Assembly (NCBI GenBank): GCA_003550325.1
Contig: QKWP01000058.1
Span: 243,964-307,963, forward strand
From: Gigaspora rosea
Lineage: Eukaryota > Glomeromycota > Glomeromycetes > Diversisporales > Gigasporaceae
Direction: 5' to 3'
DNA: 64,000 nt
Shown here piece by piece: positions 33,040 to 46,160 of the stretch; within the stretch, counting starts at the first letter, position 1, and every line of letters begins with the position of its first letter. The notes under the pieces are model-generated. The model saw only the letters and a program-made list of their open reading frames with translations. It was not told the DNA's origin and made no database searches. Made by a program: the position numbers and the translations under genes.

Positions 33040-36000
33040 ACTTGAATCTGAATATATTTCAATCCCTATAAAAATAGCCTCACTTAATACCAATGGTCTT
33101 CTACAACCAACAAAAAAATTTCTTATTAAAGAAATCTTAAATTAAAATCTATATGATATTTTTGGTCTTTCAGAAACTCATTTAACCCAAAAAGATAGCA
33201 AATTTCTAAACAACAAAATCAAAAACTATACTAGTTTCTGGAGCTCTTTCTCCAATCCACATTAAGCTGGTGTAGGAATTTTTATTCACAACAAAATCTC
33301 CAAATATGTTGTACACACTCACAATTTTAATAGCCATATAATAGGTCTTGATCTTCATTTTAAAAACACTTCTATTAGGCTACTTCAAATCTATATCCCT
33401 ACTACTGAGAAAAAACAACTCCGAAAAGAAATACAAGAACAAATTATCACATTGTGCCAAAATCCTAAATATCGATATATAATTATAGAAGACTTTCTTT
33501 AATAGTATTTCCAACTCTTGAATTGACTGTCTTTTATCTAAAAAACATCAATTCCCGAAACCCAACTTATTAAATACCTCATTAGTCACCAATACAAAGA
33601 TATTTTCATTTTTTTTTCTCTAACTCCTCAAATTTCACTTTTCAATGCTCAAATATTCAAAGTAGAATAGATCAAATCTGGACTAATCTGAGTATTACAA
33701 ATATAGATTATACAGATATTCTCTCAAACAGATTGTTTGAATCAGATCACAATATTATCACACTAAAATTATCTGTTATAATTAACAAACCAAATAAACA
33801 ACATAAATGAAAAAAATTTCTTTGGAAAAACTGCTCCAAAGAAAATCTTAAAAACTATGCAAACCAAACTACACTCAACTTGCAAAAACTACATTCACAA
33901 ATAGATCAAATTATCAACCAAAACCAGCTTAACAATTTCTGGAATAAACTTCAAAAAACTCTCATTAAAGCTGCTACCAAACATATTCCTTTTCACAAAA
34001 TTAATACTATTAAAGAAATTAAAGAAACTTCTTCTTCAAAACAAACTCCTCTCTTTTACAGATTTAAAGGAATACAATATCTCAAAAATCATTTCTCCTT
34101 CTCCAACTTCCTTCCACTTTGTAAAAAATATATTCTACAATACCCTGATTGTATATTTCAACTACTAGCACCTACTCTATTACATGTTAAAGAAGAATTT
34201 CAACAAATCAAAATTGCTCTTAATATTCAACAACAACAAACTATCTATAAAGAAATTCAACAAAAAATTGAAAACCGTAACCAATCCTTTCTAGAAACCC
34301 CTAAACTTTTCTACAAAAAAATTCTTGAAAAATATAATAATATACATATTGATAGACTATCTATTGAAAACTCACTCCTTACAGAAAATCTTGAACTTCT
34401 TAATGCAATTCATAATTACTTCTCTGAATATTTTAAAGAAAAACTACTTCAACCAATTCCATCCTCTTCTGAATTCTATTATCTCTATAAACTATATCCC
34501 GAATTTGAAAAATACTATCATAACTTATTACAGGATATCACAAATCAAGAATGACAGGAAATCTTAAATGATCTTCCAAACCAAAAGGCAGCAGGTCCCT
34601 CTGAAATCTGCTATGAACACATTAAACATGCTAGTCACAAAGCACAAAAACTCTTTAAAAAATTTTTCGACAAATGCTTTCAACTTCAAAAAGTTTCTAC
34701 AGATTGGAAGTCTTCCTTATTCCAAAAAAATCTATTTGGGATTTTACTTTAAATCAAGTTCATCCAATTTCTATTATAGAACCCTTCAAAAAAACCTTTA
34801 CTAAAATATTTACTAAACGACTTGACCAAGTTATTTCTAATAACCATCTTCTATCTGATCTAAATTTTGCTGTTTCTAAAAACTCATCTACCCATATCCA
34901 TATACAAATCCTCTATAATACTTTCGAACACTACAAAATACACAACAAAGAAGCTTGGATTCTCTTTCAAGATATGTCCAAAGCATTTGACAAAATTAAT
35001 ATTTCACATCTCCAAGATACCTGTAAAAGAATTGGTATTTCTAGTTTGTGCTTCAATTTAATCACTGAACTATACACATCAAGACAAGCAAGGATCATCA
35101 CTGCTCATGGTCTTACTTCACCTATTAACATTCAATCTGAAATAGAACAAGGAGAGACTTATTCTCTTTTACTTTGAAAAATTTACTATGATCCAATTCT
35201 TACCTTTATTCACCAAAAATACCAAAATCAAATGCTCAAAATTATTTCACAATCCCCTCTTGACATAATTACTAATACTACTGGTACTAGTATCTCAATT
35301 CCACCTCTAGCCTATATGGATGATACAATGTGGCTCTGTGAAAACTTTGAAAATAAGCAAAATATTTTCAATGATATATCTGAACTCTATAAAATTAATA
35401 ATATAGAAGTCAACCCTACAAAATCTGATTTACTTCATATTCAATCTAAACCCTACAAATCCCAAACAATACCCCTTTTATTCAATAACCAACCTATTCT
35501 ATCCAGAAAGTCCAATAATGTCATTAGATACTTGGGTATCTATTTTGATGGAAATGGTTTAACTAAACCAACATTTAATACAATTATTAACAAAATTGAA
35601 AACCTTATTTGTCAAATAAAATACAAAAAACTTACACTCTTACAAATCTTATCACTTTTCAATCTTATACTCCAACCCTCTATTGAATATCTTCTACAAA
35701 TATGCATTATTTATAAAAATCTTCAAACCAAACTATCTAGACTCTTTACTATTCAAACCAAAAAAATGCTCACCCTTGCTAAAAATACTAACAATATAGT
35801 TCTTACCAATCCTATAACATTTAATTTACCTACCCTCGACAATTTGATTCAAAAAACAAGTAGTTCTAATATTGAATGTATATTTAATACTAGTCCAATT
35901 CTCAAAAATATAGGTCTTACCGTATTAAATTATGGTTAACTAAAATATGGTCTCTCAATCTTATTCAAAATCTACTTATTTCACATACTTATAAAACAAA

Positions 36001-38064
36001 AAATTTTACACTTATTTTTCACCTTTCGCAATTAGCCAAAAACAATATTACATTATCAAATTTTTTACTTAACTCCTATTGCCCAGATTTTCTCTTTAAT
36101 ATACATCTAATCTATGATATTCTTTCTCCAAACCCACAAGCTTCTACATTAATAGTTTGAAAAACAACTGGTTACTATTTATTGAACAAATTACAACTGC
36201 AAACAATAAATATATCCTTCCATGGAATAACATTTATTTGGTACTAACAAATATACTAAAGGCCATCAACCTTTAAGGTTCTCCAATATCCTCCAGTCTA
36301 TACAAGATAACACAATTACAACTACATGGCCTCATCTTAACTTACTCTCAATTAACTCTTTTATGAATACAATATATTTTCTTTCTCCTTTATTAACTTC
36401 CAATTCTTTTTCACTTATACAAATACACTATAACTCTAACAATAATCTCTTTCTATCACATCAAACTTCTTTATCAAAAACTACAACATACAGTATAAAC
36501 TCTTCAGATTTAGGTTTTATACAACTACTACCCCATACTCTTCCATCTTTAAATACTCTTTCTTCATTTAATCTTCCCTACAACCAAATTAGCAAACTCA
36601 AAAATCCAACATATATTCAAATAGATTACAAAGAAATTCTTGCTCTAATCCATATATTTAATCTTACTACTGCTACAACTCCCTCTCAATCTATACCACA
36701 AGTTCATATTCCTACACAAGAGATACAGCTTATACACTATCTAGCCAATCATACTATCTACCAACATCAACTTACTAGTCTTTCTGACACTCATTCAAAT
36801 CTAACTTCACAAGATCTTACTTCTATACAGATGCTTCAATTCAAATCTACAATCTTCAAATATCAAATCTGGTATTGGCTGGATTTGTGAAAACAATACC
36901 TCTATTAAATTCAATGCAGCTACTACTCCATATCCAGATTCAACATGAACTGAACTTGAAGCAATTATTTCCTTTCTTCTTACAATCCCTAATAATACTC
37001 ATATAAATATCCATTTAGATAACAATACTGCTATCAAAATTCTAAAACAAATACACTTTTCTAAAACTATACAAACAAAAATTGGAATATTATATCTATT
37101 ATTAATCAAATTAAATTTATCAAAAACATCTCATTTACTCTACACAAAGTTAAATCACACCTTAATTCCTTTCATAATCAAGCAGACCTACTTGCAAAAC
37201 ATGGAACTAAAAACCAATACTCAAAATTACCCATGATTTTCTAAATATACCAATCCATTTTATGTGGAACAATCATCTTATTCCTTTCAAAATATGTACT
37301 TTTATTAAAAATATATATACTATACAAGAGCTATACTCCTGGACTACTCTTAAAATATTTAAAAACACATTTAAAATTAATTGGACACTTTGTTTCGCTA
37401 TTCTAAACACACTTGAATACAATCATTCCAAATATTCTTTCAGAATTAAAATCTTAACTAACAATCACCCAACAATGGAAAACCTTCATATTCGCTACCC
37501 ATATCTATATCCTACTTCAAAATGCTCTTGCTGTTCTGATACTGAAGATACTTTACATATACTTATCTGTTCAAACAATAACAATAATATCCAACAATCT
37601 ATAATTAGTATAATTACTGAAATACTTACTTCTCTCAAAATTACTACTATATCCCCAGTTACAATTCTTAACATTCTTCTCCAATTCACACTTAACACAC
37701 CTAGCCCAAAATATAACCTTCTTCTATACTATATCATTGGAATTTACTCTTCTAATGTTTTTGAAAATATTAAATCACTCACTACTAAACAAACTAAATT
37801 ATTTCTTACTAATTTGTCTAACAATCTCTTGAATTGGTTCCAAAACATTATTTGGTCTTTTTGAAATATCTCTCAACATCAATGGGAACATGCTTGCAAT
37901 ATAACCTCAAAAATAAAAAAAAGAAAATATTTTTTTCCAAGCACACGCCATACAACAATTACATCAACATCAAATATACCTTATATAGATTTCTCTTATT
38001 TTATAGAAAAATGGTTTCTACAAGGTTTTTCTCTAACAAACTGTATACAATAATGTCATGATAT
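33040..38064 (+). pseudogene. LINE ORF2: endonuclease, reverse transcriptase, RNase H, zinc motif
   Basis: Endonuclease (exonuclease-endonuclease-phosphatase fold): IASLNTNGL near 33075, FGLSETHL near 33165 and AGVGIFIHNK near 33270; the usual GDFN motif reads EDFL, so it looks inactive. Reverse transcriptase: NQKAAGPS near 34580, FQDMSKAFDKI (motif A Asp) near 34970, EQGETYSLLL then stop then KIYYDP near 35145, and LAYMDDTMW (catalytic YxDD) near 35310. RNase H: FYTDASI near 36822, TELEAI near 36949, IHLDNNTAI near 37012 and KSHLNSFHNQADLLAKHGT near 37151. A CSCC to HILIC motif follows near 37525. Together these would copy the element RNA at the nicked target. In-frame stops are mostly TGA or TAA where Trp or Gln is expected (for example 33808, 34552, 35175, 36945, 37862). 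There are several frameshifts. Confidence 0.92.
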
Positions 38065-38288
38065 ATGCCAGAGGTCTTCTCCAACCTATTCTAGCTAGTC
38101 AATTAATTTGAAATAATTAATCATAGCATATATAGATAATAGGGGGTATAATGTCACATTGGGTGCCTGTTTGCAGTAACATAAATGTAGTTTTGAAATC
38201 TTTAAATGTAAATTTTATTATTCTTTTTACTTAAATAAATTTTCAACTATGGCATTTTAATAATAATAATAAAAAAAAAGAAATTGTT

Positions 38289-38727
38289 AGCAGTCACTAT
38301 TTATAAAAGTTTAAATTTTACTAAGCAAACTTCAAAAGTACTATTAAGTAAAGTTGTTTAGAACATCGAAATACATATATAAAAAAATTTGGTAGTATTT
38401 GGACAACTTTTTATTGGTACATTTTTTAGCTTTTCAAAAAATTCATCAATCTAAAAATAAGCTATTCCTATATTTTTTTGTATAACTTTTTGCCAAAAAG
38501 TGTAGCTTATTTTTGAAAAGAATTTATAGTTTAAAATATTTGGAATCCTTTATAGTGACCAATTATTATTGTTAATTTCATCCCAAATTTAAGAACAATT
38601 ATCCAAGAATAAATAATTTTTAAATAAAATGTAGTATAATGTATTGAAAATTTATAAAATAACTTACTTTAAATATATCAATTACTATTTAGTTATAAAT
38701 AATAAATCTATTTTAGTAATGGAGGAA
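38289..38727. other. AT-rich intergenic stretch
   Basis: Contains two related words, AAATAAGCTATTCC and GTGTAGCTTATTTTT, facing each other at about 38455 and 38500 (a weak inverted repeat). No gene. Confidence 0.45.
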
Positions 38728-38948
38728 TGTATTTGTCACCCCTGTGACACAGTTTTTGTCACGGGTTTATTTATAACTCAAAACTTTACTAAAATAATAC
38801 CTATTGCACTTCTAACAAAAATGATCCTCACACAATTCTATATTAATTTTAACCCTAACCCTAATAATCTTGACCCTAACCCTAACCCTAACTTTACTTT
38901 ACTTTAATGGCCTTATTGCCCATGATAGTCACGAGGGTGACAAATGCA
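38728..38948. mobile_element. Short TIR element with interstitial telomere-like repeats
   Basis: Inverted ends ATGTATTTGTCACCCCTG and GAGGGTGACAAATGCA, with an inner GTGACA/GTCAC pair. It contains AACCCTAACCCTAA and later CCCTAACCCTAACCCTAAC (38852-38892). The apparent ORF at 38644-38907 is a translation of this element. Confidence 0.7.
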
Positions 38949-40769
38949 TTTTTTTTTTAGCAATAATATTTATAAGTTTATATTAACTATATTTAATAAT
39001 TTTTATTTATTATTAAATTAATTTGTACAGAATAATACTTGGTTCCGGAGCAACGTGACGGGTTATATGCTAGTATACACTTAAAGAACCAGGAACCCAG
39101 TGATCATTGCATCACGTGAAATCATGAAATTACGTCATTTGTTTACAAGCACTAAACAAATTAGCCTAAACTAATCTATCACCTAACCCCAACACTAACT
39201 CTAACGTAGGCTGAACACTTAATCATGTTATGTGATTATCATGAAGATATCACTGGTTCCTTGATCTTCAGCGTTGCACCGCGTGTTGCGCAGCTATCTT
39301 ATATTAATTGGTTTAAATACAAGATAATCATCCGGATAAATTACCTCCGGGCTACATTCATTGGATTACACTACAATTAGACTTTTAATTGATTTTAGGC
39401 ATGCACCACGCAAATCAGCAATACGCCATATACCAGATCACACGAAACCTGGGCCACAAATTAAACCGTGACACTCTCTAAGTTAAAACTTATTAGCATA
39501 AATTTTGCAGTATTAATTTTAGTTGTAGAATACTTTTAATGTTAAGTATGTAGTGAATTTTTGACATATTACTGACTCATATTTTGGCACTATAATATCA
39601 CTAATTAACGGCTTAGCCACTGCTTAGCCTAGCTATAAAAATTTAATCGGCTTGAAACACTAAATACAAGCAACCCAATCATTAAAAAAATTCAAACTTA
39701 AACTCGAAAAAAATTTTTTCTGTCCCTCCCATCCCTCCAAAAGCTTAAAATCACTTGATTCTATTTTTAATTGTTGTGGCAGGCGTGTTGAAAACAAACC
39801 CATAAATAATTAACTAATTCCTACCTGTCTGCACCGTGACTCAACGCAATGTCCATTGCTATCCTTTCGGGATACCCACTGTTTCAGTACTGTTAATAAT
39901 CGATACATTTACACTTATCTACTTTGTATTACATACTAATTAATAAACTACTCGCGACCATTTTGCTGACTTATGCCCATAATTGTGCCTATCAATGTTT
40001 TTAGAAAACTAGTAAGTTGTCGTATTTGAATTGATGACCAAACAAGAAAATCAATATTATCGTAAATAATATTATAAAACCATAAAATTTATGCACAATG
40101 TCGATGTACAAAAAGCTGTTATCTAAAGTACTCATAGAATCCAATTCAATAAAATTCCTTTATACTTGCTTACTAATTATCATAGATGCTTCTTTCGAAT
40201 ACTTAAATTGAATTTACATATATGCATTAATTATTGCGAATAAAATTAAATTATAAATATAAAGGATACTTTTACTTAATGTTCTTTACACACAATTTAA
40301 AATAGAATTATAAATAATAGTCATTCATTAATAGTTTATTCATAATACTCATGTTCATTGTACTCACATGTCAATTATCACGGACAAAATGAAAATTTAA
40401 TAACATTTTTAAATATTTAGATTAATAATAAAATGTTCTACAATACATATTCACAGGCTAGAATAAAATTAAATAGTACAATAAAAATCCTTGAATCTGA
40501 ATAGTTTATTTTAAATACTTATATTAATAGATCTTTATATTTACGGGCTAAAGCGAATTTATATTGGAAGAACTCGGCTAAATACGAATAAATCATTATT
40601 ATTCTCGCCTTAATCCGCTCCGGTACAATAATGATAACGCAAATACATGTCACAGTGCTTACGCTATTTGATTAATAGCATATGTTCCCATATTATATGA
40701 CATAAATATTTGGTCAGTAAAAGAATTTTTTTACATTAATCATAAATGGCTAATCAATCATATGCAGGG
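38949..40769. other. Intergenic, with one weak inverted-repeat element
   Basis: AGGAACCCAGTGAT (39090) and ATCACTGGTTCCT (39249) face each other around a core with CTAACCCCAACACTAACTCT, so 39088-39262 is probably another small foldback element. The rest shows no gene. Confidence 0.4.
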
Positions 40770-40773
40770 CTAG

Positions 40774-41229
40774 TGTTACGGGGAGGAAACGACGTTCCTT
40801 TATTTATACGAATTAAGAGGTTCAAAAAGGCGGCTCGCCAGAGGTGTGACTTGGTGATTTAACCCGATTTAGTATGAAAGGTGACTTGTATATTAATATA
40901 GTCAGAGTTTATTATATCTTTATTTTGTAGATTTAATTATATGATAGTCCGAAGATTACTCCCCCAGAAGAACTACAACAACCTTCTTTTTATACTTTAC
41001 AAATATTATGGGAATCACTAATCTACCATTATAGAATATTATGGAAACTACGAGACTAAAATCATACGATATTCTTATCTACGACGCTATCATGCGTATA
41101 ATACGATAGATTGTATGATCGATTATGCAGGATTAATTATATGCAGGATCGATTATGATTGTGTCATATGAAATGTGGCGCAGTATAATTTTAATGATCA
41201 TCGGAAAATACCACGTTTACCCCGTGACA
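40774..41229. mobile_element. Solo LTR, 456 bp
   Basis: Ends TGTTACGGGG and CCCCGTGACA, i.e. TG...CA with 10-bp inverted termini (one mismatch). CTAG stands on both sides (40770-40773 and 41230-41233), a candidate 4-bp target duplication. No gag-pol sequence is adjacent, so recombination between two LTRs probably removed the body. A direct word (GGATTAATTATATGCAGGAT and CGATTATG) repeats at 41110-41158. Confidence 0.75.
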
Positions 41230-41233
41230 CTAG

Positions 41234-42497
41234 CCATTTGCATGTGGGCATCATTTTGTATCGAACGGTTTATTGTTAATCTATACTTTATTAAATTTGT
41301 ACCTATTTTGTATAAACGAAGCTGTTATTGTTACGTGATTGTATTTCTTTAAGTCATTACCATTGAACTTTACTGTAATATAGAAGCTAAAATTCCTAAA
41401 TTCGTATTGCTTTCCAATCCTATAGTTACGCGCGTGAAGAAAGGCCGACAAAATAGGCACAGTAATTTTTAAATAATTTTGAAATAAAGTTAATGGCGCG
41501 CTGATTATCATAATATAAAACTAAATAAACTACAGACAATGTATACGTATCAGTTGCTGTACAGAATTGGAAATGTGAAAAAGTAACTATATTTTTGATT
41601 TTCAATATTTGTTTAATTTTATAGGCAGTTTATTTCGGCATTTTACAAAAAAAAAAATAAATAAATAAATAAAATGCTACTCTTTAACAGATTTGCAGAT
41701 AAATTTGCTTACAAATTTTGATCAAATTTAATTTTGTTAATACAACTTACATAAGTTATAAGTAATACTACTCACATAGAGCTTTTAACCAATCTAATCG
41801 TCTTCAATTACTTTTTAATGGCATCTTCTTTCTAACTTAATCTAATAACTCTTGTAAAGCATCTCCTTGAGTTGTTATCAGGTGTGTCACTTATACCTGA
41901 TGGATAAAACTAATAAAAAAAATTTTTGATTTAAAGTTCCGATTCCCGACAAATTCTAAACAGCACATTCATGAATTGATTAGATTATTTAAAAACATGA
42001 CTTTAGCGGGATAAATATTCATGATCATTGGATAAACTTTTACAAAAGTTTACGATTTAAGGTAATAAACTAAAAATTATTGAGTAAATAGAATAAAGAA
42101 AATGGGGATTTAAAAGTTAGATGAAATAGAAACAAGAAAAGTGCTTCATAGTACTTATCTGAGATCGAGTAAATAATATACACTGATATACTTAAAATAG
42201 AAGTATAAAAAAAAAATGCGAGAATGAGATACTGTATTTTATAATCATTTTAATTATCACAATGATCATCAATTAATTAAATCTGCAAATATAAAACTTT
42301 AGTTGTCGAAAATATACAGAAAGACGATTTGTCATAAAAGAAGATAACAATAACTGTAAATAGAATAATACTTTATGAAATGAATTGAATAGTATGTTTT
42401 AATATAGCAAATGGATTCATTACCAGTAATTACAATCAATATTAACAGAGCCATCTACTAAATTAGCAAAACTTAGGGTTTTTTTGCTGATCTGGAA
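41234..42497. other. AT-rich intergenic stretch
   Basis: No supported gene. A short (AAAT)n run lies at 41655-41675. Confidence 0.45.
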
Positions 42498-43418
42498 TAC
42501 GTGGGGTGATTGAAAGTTTTGAACTTAGATCAATATTTTAATCATTTTAAAGATATAATTTTAAAATTAATATACATAAATATAGTAGTTCTGATAATTC
42601 TGTAAAAAAAATTTTGTTAAATTTTAATCAGATAGTTATTAAAAAAATTAGATTTTAAATTTATTAACTTGAGCAATTGGAAATTATTAAAATAAAAATT
42701 CAAATTAAATTTATTTATTAAAAAATTTTTTATATAATAAAAAAATTTATATATTTAAAATAATAATTTGTATTTGTATAATTAAAATTTATATAAATAA
42801 AATTTTTTTATAATTATTTAAAAATTTTTAATATATGTTAAAAAATCTATGTATATCTTACTATATATAGGAATTTATTTCTAAATTTGATAAATAAAAA
42901 TTACTAATATAAGAACTTTTAATTATTTTAATTTTAAATAAATTTTAATAATTTTATTTAAAAATATAATAGTTGTAAAAGATAATTATTAAAAAAAAAA
43001 TTATTATTTTTTTATAAAATTTGTAAAATATTAAAAATTAAAATATATATATCCTCGCAAAATTAAAAAATTTTTAAATCTAAAATTTTTTAAATTTTAA
43101 CATTTTAACTTAAAAATAAATTATGTATTTAAAAATATATAATTGAAATTATTATTATTTAAATGTTCAAAGAAATTTGTTTAAAATTTTTATTTTTTAA
43201 TATTTTTAAACTAATTTTTATATATAAAAAATTTATAATAGTTTTTATATACATAATTAAAAATTTATTATTTTAAAAACTATCTAATAAAAATGGCCAA
43301 AATTTTTTTTATAGAATTATCATAACCACTATATTTATGCATATTAATTTCAAAATGATATCTTTAAAACTGATTGAGATATTGATCTAAGTGCAAAACA
43401 TTTCAATCACCACACGTA
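42498..43418. mobile_element. Long-TIR foldback element, extremely AT-rich core
   Basis: Arms of about 120 bp: the left begins TACGTGGGGTGATTGAAAG and the right ends with its complement CAATCACCACACGTA. They stay alignable through ACTTAGATCAATAT, TAAAGATAT, ATGCATAAATATAGT-like and ATAAAAAAAATTTTG words. The core (42630-43290) is almost pure A/T with no ORF. A TA at each outermost position is compatible with a Tc1/mariner-like insertion, but this is not decisive. Confidence 0.82.
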
Positions 43419-43639
43419 ATTCATTAGGGTAGCTACACAGTGCGTGACTCAGCACAGGACCATTACAATCAGCTTTTTACTTTTTTTATGTTTTTTTTTG
43501 TTTTTCTTTTTAATTTTTTTTTGTTGTGTGTATTTCTTCTTTTATCGTTTAGATATGAGGGTGGAGGTTAATTGTGGAGAGTAAAGTATGTTATAGTAAT
43601 TGTATGAGTTGCAGAAAATAACTAAATTAACAGGGTCAA
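43419..43639. other. Intergenic
   Basis: T-rich runs and no supported gene. Confidence 0.4.
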
Positions 43640-44270
43640 AGACCGAAGACCATGTGAAACGGGTTAATTCATGCAAATTTAGTTATTTCCACAATCCTAT
43701 ATAATAACTAATTATTGTATGGGTCTGACTTAACAACCCATGTGTCACCTTTACCTCAATAAAAAGCCAATTTTAATATTACTGTCATGAAATATTAATA
43801 CACGATTATATAACAGCGTAATTAAAAAAAATCAATCCATGATTTAAATTATAAATTCTTAGTGCAAAATATCAAACAACTAAATCAAAGTTTAGGCATA
43901 AACCTAATAAAGTAAAAAAATCACAAGAATTTTTTTTTAAAAAAAAAGAATAAACCTAATCTAAAAGCAAAAATATAATTACGCATAGAAATTTTTAAAA
44001 AAAAAGCAAAAATTCAATAACATAATCTCATTCGGTGAAAATTATATAAAGAAAGTAAAACAAAATAACTTATGATTTGGTATAAAGCAAAAACTTAATA
44101 ACATGCAATCTACCTGAAAAAAGAATTTTAATATAATACGAATCTGTCTAATAAAGAATTTAAAGAAAGTAAAGATTAAAGGTGAAAGATTTAATAATAT
44201 ATGACTTATACAATAAAATTTAAAAAAAGAACCCAATAAATAAAGAGAAGTTTCTTTCAATTTTACTAAA
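43640..44270 (+). repeat. Dispersed repeat R2, copy 1
   Basis: Reverse-complement match to 60670-61345 over about 650 bp. Shared words include GTAGAAAATAACTAAATT-like, AAGCCAATTTTAATATTACT, TGTCATGAAATATTAATA, TTGTTTGATATTTTGCAC (complement) and AATTATATAAAGAAAGTAAA. No coding capacity; the minus frame at 44042 is not supported. Confidence 0.8.
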
Positions 44271-44519
44271 GAAAATAAGGAAGTAAGCTAGTATAGTGCT
44301 AAAAAGACTTTATTCGAGTAAATCTTAGAAACTTATCTTTTAGTAACTAATAGAATTAAATCGGTCAACGTATATGCTCTCTCATCTTAGGACGTTTGAA
44401 GTTGATTCTTCGGTTAATATCACTTTTCCAGGACTCTTGTGGGGAGAGGGGTAAAATGAAACTATGAAACGAACATATAAAAATGAAAAAATGTGAACAA
44501 TTTCATTGGTTGATGTAAA

Positions 44520-44735
44520 TAAGGTGCCCTATAAGAAAAATGTACCGTATAGGCACAGGATGGAATTAGATAGGCATGAGTCAAGGCCTGGATTTGTATG
44601 AGTATGGCCCGAGTTAGTTCAGATTTGGTGAATTGTGCGGAACCTTGTGCTTGTGCCAATTGGACCGTAAATAGCTTGGGGTTTGCAGCAGTTTACTAGT
44701 CAATTTGGCACAGGATTTGGCACAGGTAATAATTG
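44520..44735 (+). repeat. Dispersed repeat R3, copy 1 (GGCACAGG-TTTGG family)
   Basis: AATTGGACCGTAAATAG, GTTTGCAGCAGTTTACTAGT and ATTTGGCACAGGATTTGGCA match 56518-56775. It lies in an otherwise empty stretch. The minus-strand frame at 44462-44659 is not supported. Confidence 0.65.
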
Positions 44736-45930
44736 TAAATTTACGTGCCACCATGATAACAATATGGATTATCTAAAACATAAATTTTTATAAGTAATCA
44801 ATATAAGATGAATAAACTAACTGCATATGAAGCAAAATTTTGTAAAGAATTTTTTTTGTTAAGACACACAGAGAAACTTCATTAGTGAAATTATGAGATA
44901 TCGCTCCTTTTTTAAAAAAACACCCTTTACTGATCTTTTGCTCTCTACAAAATGAGCTAACATGTATTACGAGACAACACGTGTGTAACTTACCGATACG
45001 TGCTATCTGAATGTGCTATTTCATATACCATAATATTACATGCCACTGTCAACCTAGATTTCTAACTCTTTAGAGAAATGCTAAAGACAGAGCGACTAAT
45101 GCAGGGAGACACTTTATGTAATTCACACTTTTACTGTAGTATACAAGAGTCGGAAGGGATACTGTTATTTGGGCAGTATTTTGTAAAGAGGCTTAGGGGA
45201 TTTGCAATTACGAAAGAGGCCACAATTAATAGTATATGAGGATACTAAGAATTGTATTAATTGTATTTTAGTGAAGACACACTACTTCACTTATTCTTTA
45301 TTCAATAAACCAGAGATTCTTCACTCTGCTTTTTAGCAAAGAAAAAACCTTGAGTATTTATACATGTTTGCCCAATATAAATAAATACAGTAAGAAATAA
45401 AGAAATCTATATAATCGATAGATTTGATATATGCTAATGCTAAATATAATAGTTATAATAAAAATAATAAAAATAATAAATATAACACATATATCCTAAA
45501 TATCAGCTATATTAGATATGTTAATTATATCTGTCAAAACTGTTATGTCAAAATGTCTAATATGTCTAAAATGTCAGACATATCTGTGATTAACTGAAAT
45601 GTCTAGGATTACTCAAAATGTCCGATATTTCAGTGTCACAGGTGGCGCAGTATCAATCGACCAATAAGATTTGGGCGCAGTAGGACGTTTTGTAAAGACC
45701 AATCATTCAGTTTTGACTAACTTGGGCTAGAATGGTCTAATCGAGATGATTTTGGTAGCATTCGAAAGCTCTCATCGAGACGGTCACAATGGTGGTAGTT
45801 TCATTAAAATTGGAGCACGGAGTCAAGGGTTATCGTCGTTATACTTTTCATACGTTTTTACAGGTCTAACACTACTCTTTGCCACAATATCCGTGCCATT
45901 CTGTAAAACGTTCCTGTATGTGCTACAAGA
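44736..45930. other. Intergenic, possible LTR remnant
   Basis: A degenerate series of AAATGTCTAATATGTCTAAA-type words lies at 45540-45630, then TCAGTGTCACAGGTGGCGCA. A TATA-like GAGTATTTATACATG is at about 45352. It could be an LTR, but I found no matching left end. Confidence 0.35.
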
Positions 45931-46160
45931 TAGGGTTCTGAAGTTTGATCCAGTTTTGATTTGAGTTTGATCAAACCCCAAATCAAACCAAACTCAAACT
46001 ATAAATTTTATAAAGTTTGAGATCAAACCTAAATTCAAATAAAAAATAATAAAATTCAAACCAAACCCAAATACCATACTAAGTTTGATTTGAGGTTGAT
46101 TTGAAGTTTGCAAGCTAGTTTGAGTTTGAATGACATAGATATATTTTTATATTTTAATTC

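Larger units (their letters stand above)
29049..38288 (+). mobile_element. Full-length non-LTR retrotransposon (LINE), mutated, with 12-bp candidate target duplication
   Basis: AAAGAAATTGTT occurs at 29049-29060 and again at 38277-38288, directly after a TAATAATAATAAAAAAAA tail (38260-38276). Between them are an untranslated leader, an ORF1-like region and an ORF2 with endonuclease, reverse transcriptase, RNase H and a C-terminal Cys/His motif, all on the plus strand. A 12-bp match in AT-rich DNA is suggestive, not proof; the 3' tail is better supported than the 5' end. Confidence 0.7.

Noticed and set aside
31311..37862. TGA at many expected Trp positions in the LINE, as if TGA coded for Trp
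   Set aside because: TGG is also used for Trp throughout, TAA and TAG stops occur too, and in other elements TGA falls at Arg positions. Mutation of TGG, CGA and CAA explains all cases without a changed code.
38852..38892. CCCTAA repeats as a chromosome end
   Set aside because: Only a few units, inside a TIR element, with ordinary sequence continuing on both sides. Interstitial, not a telomere.
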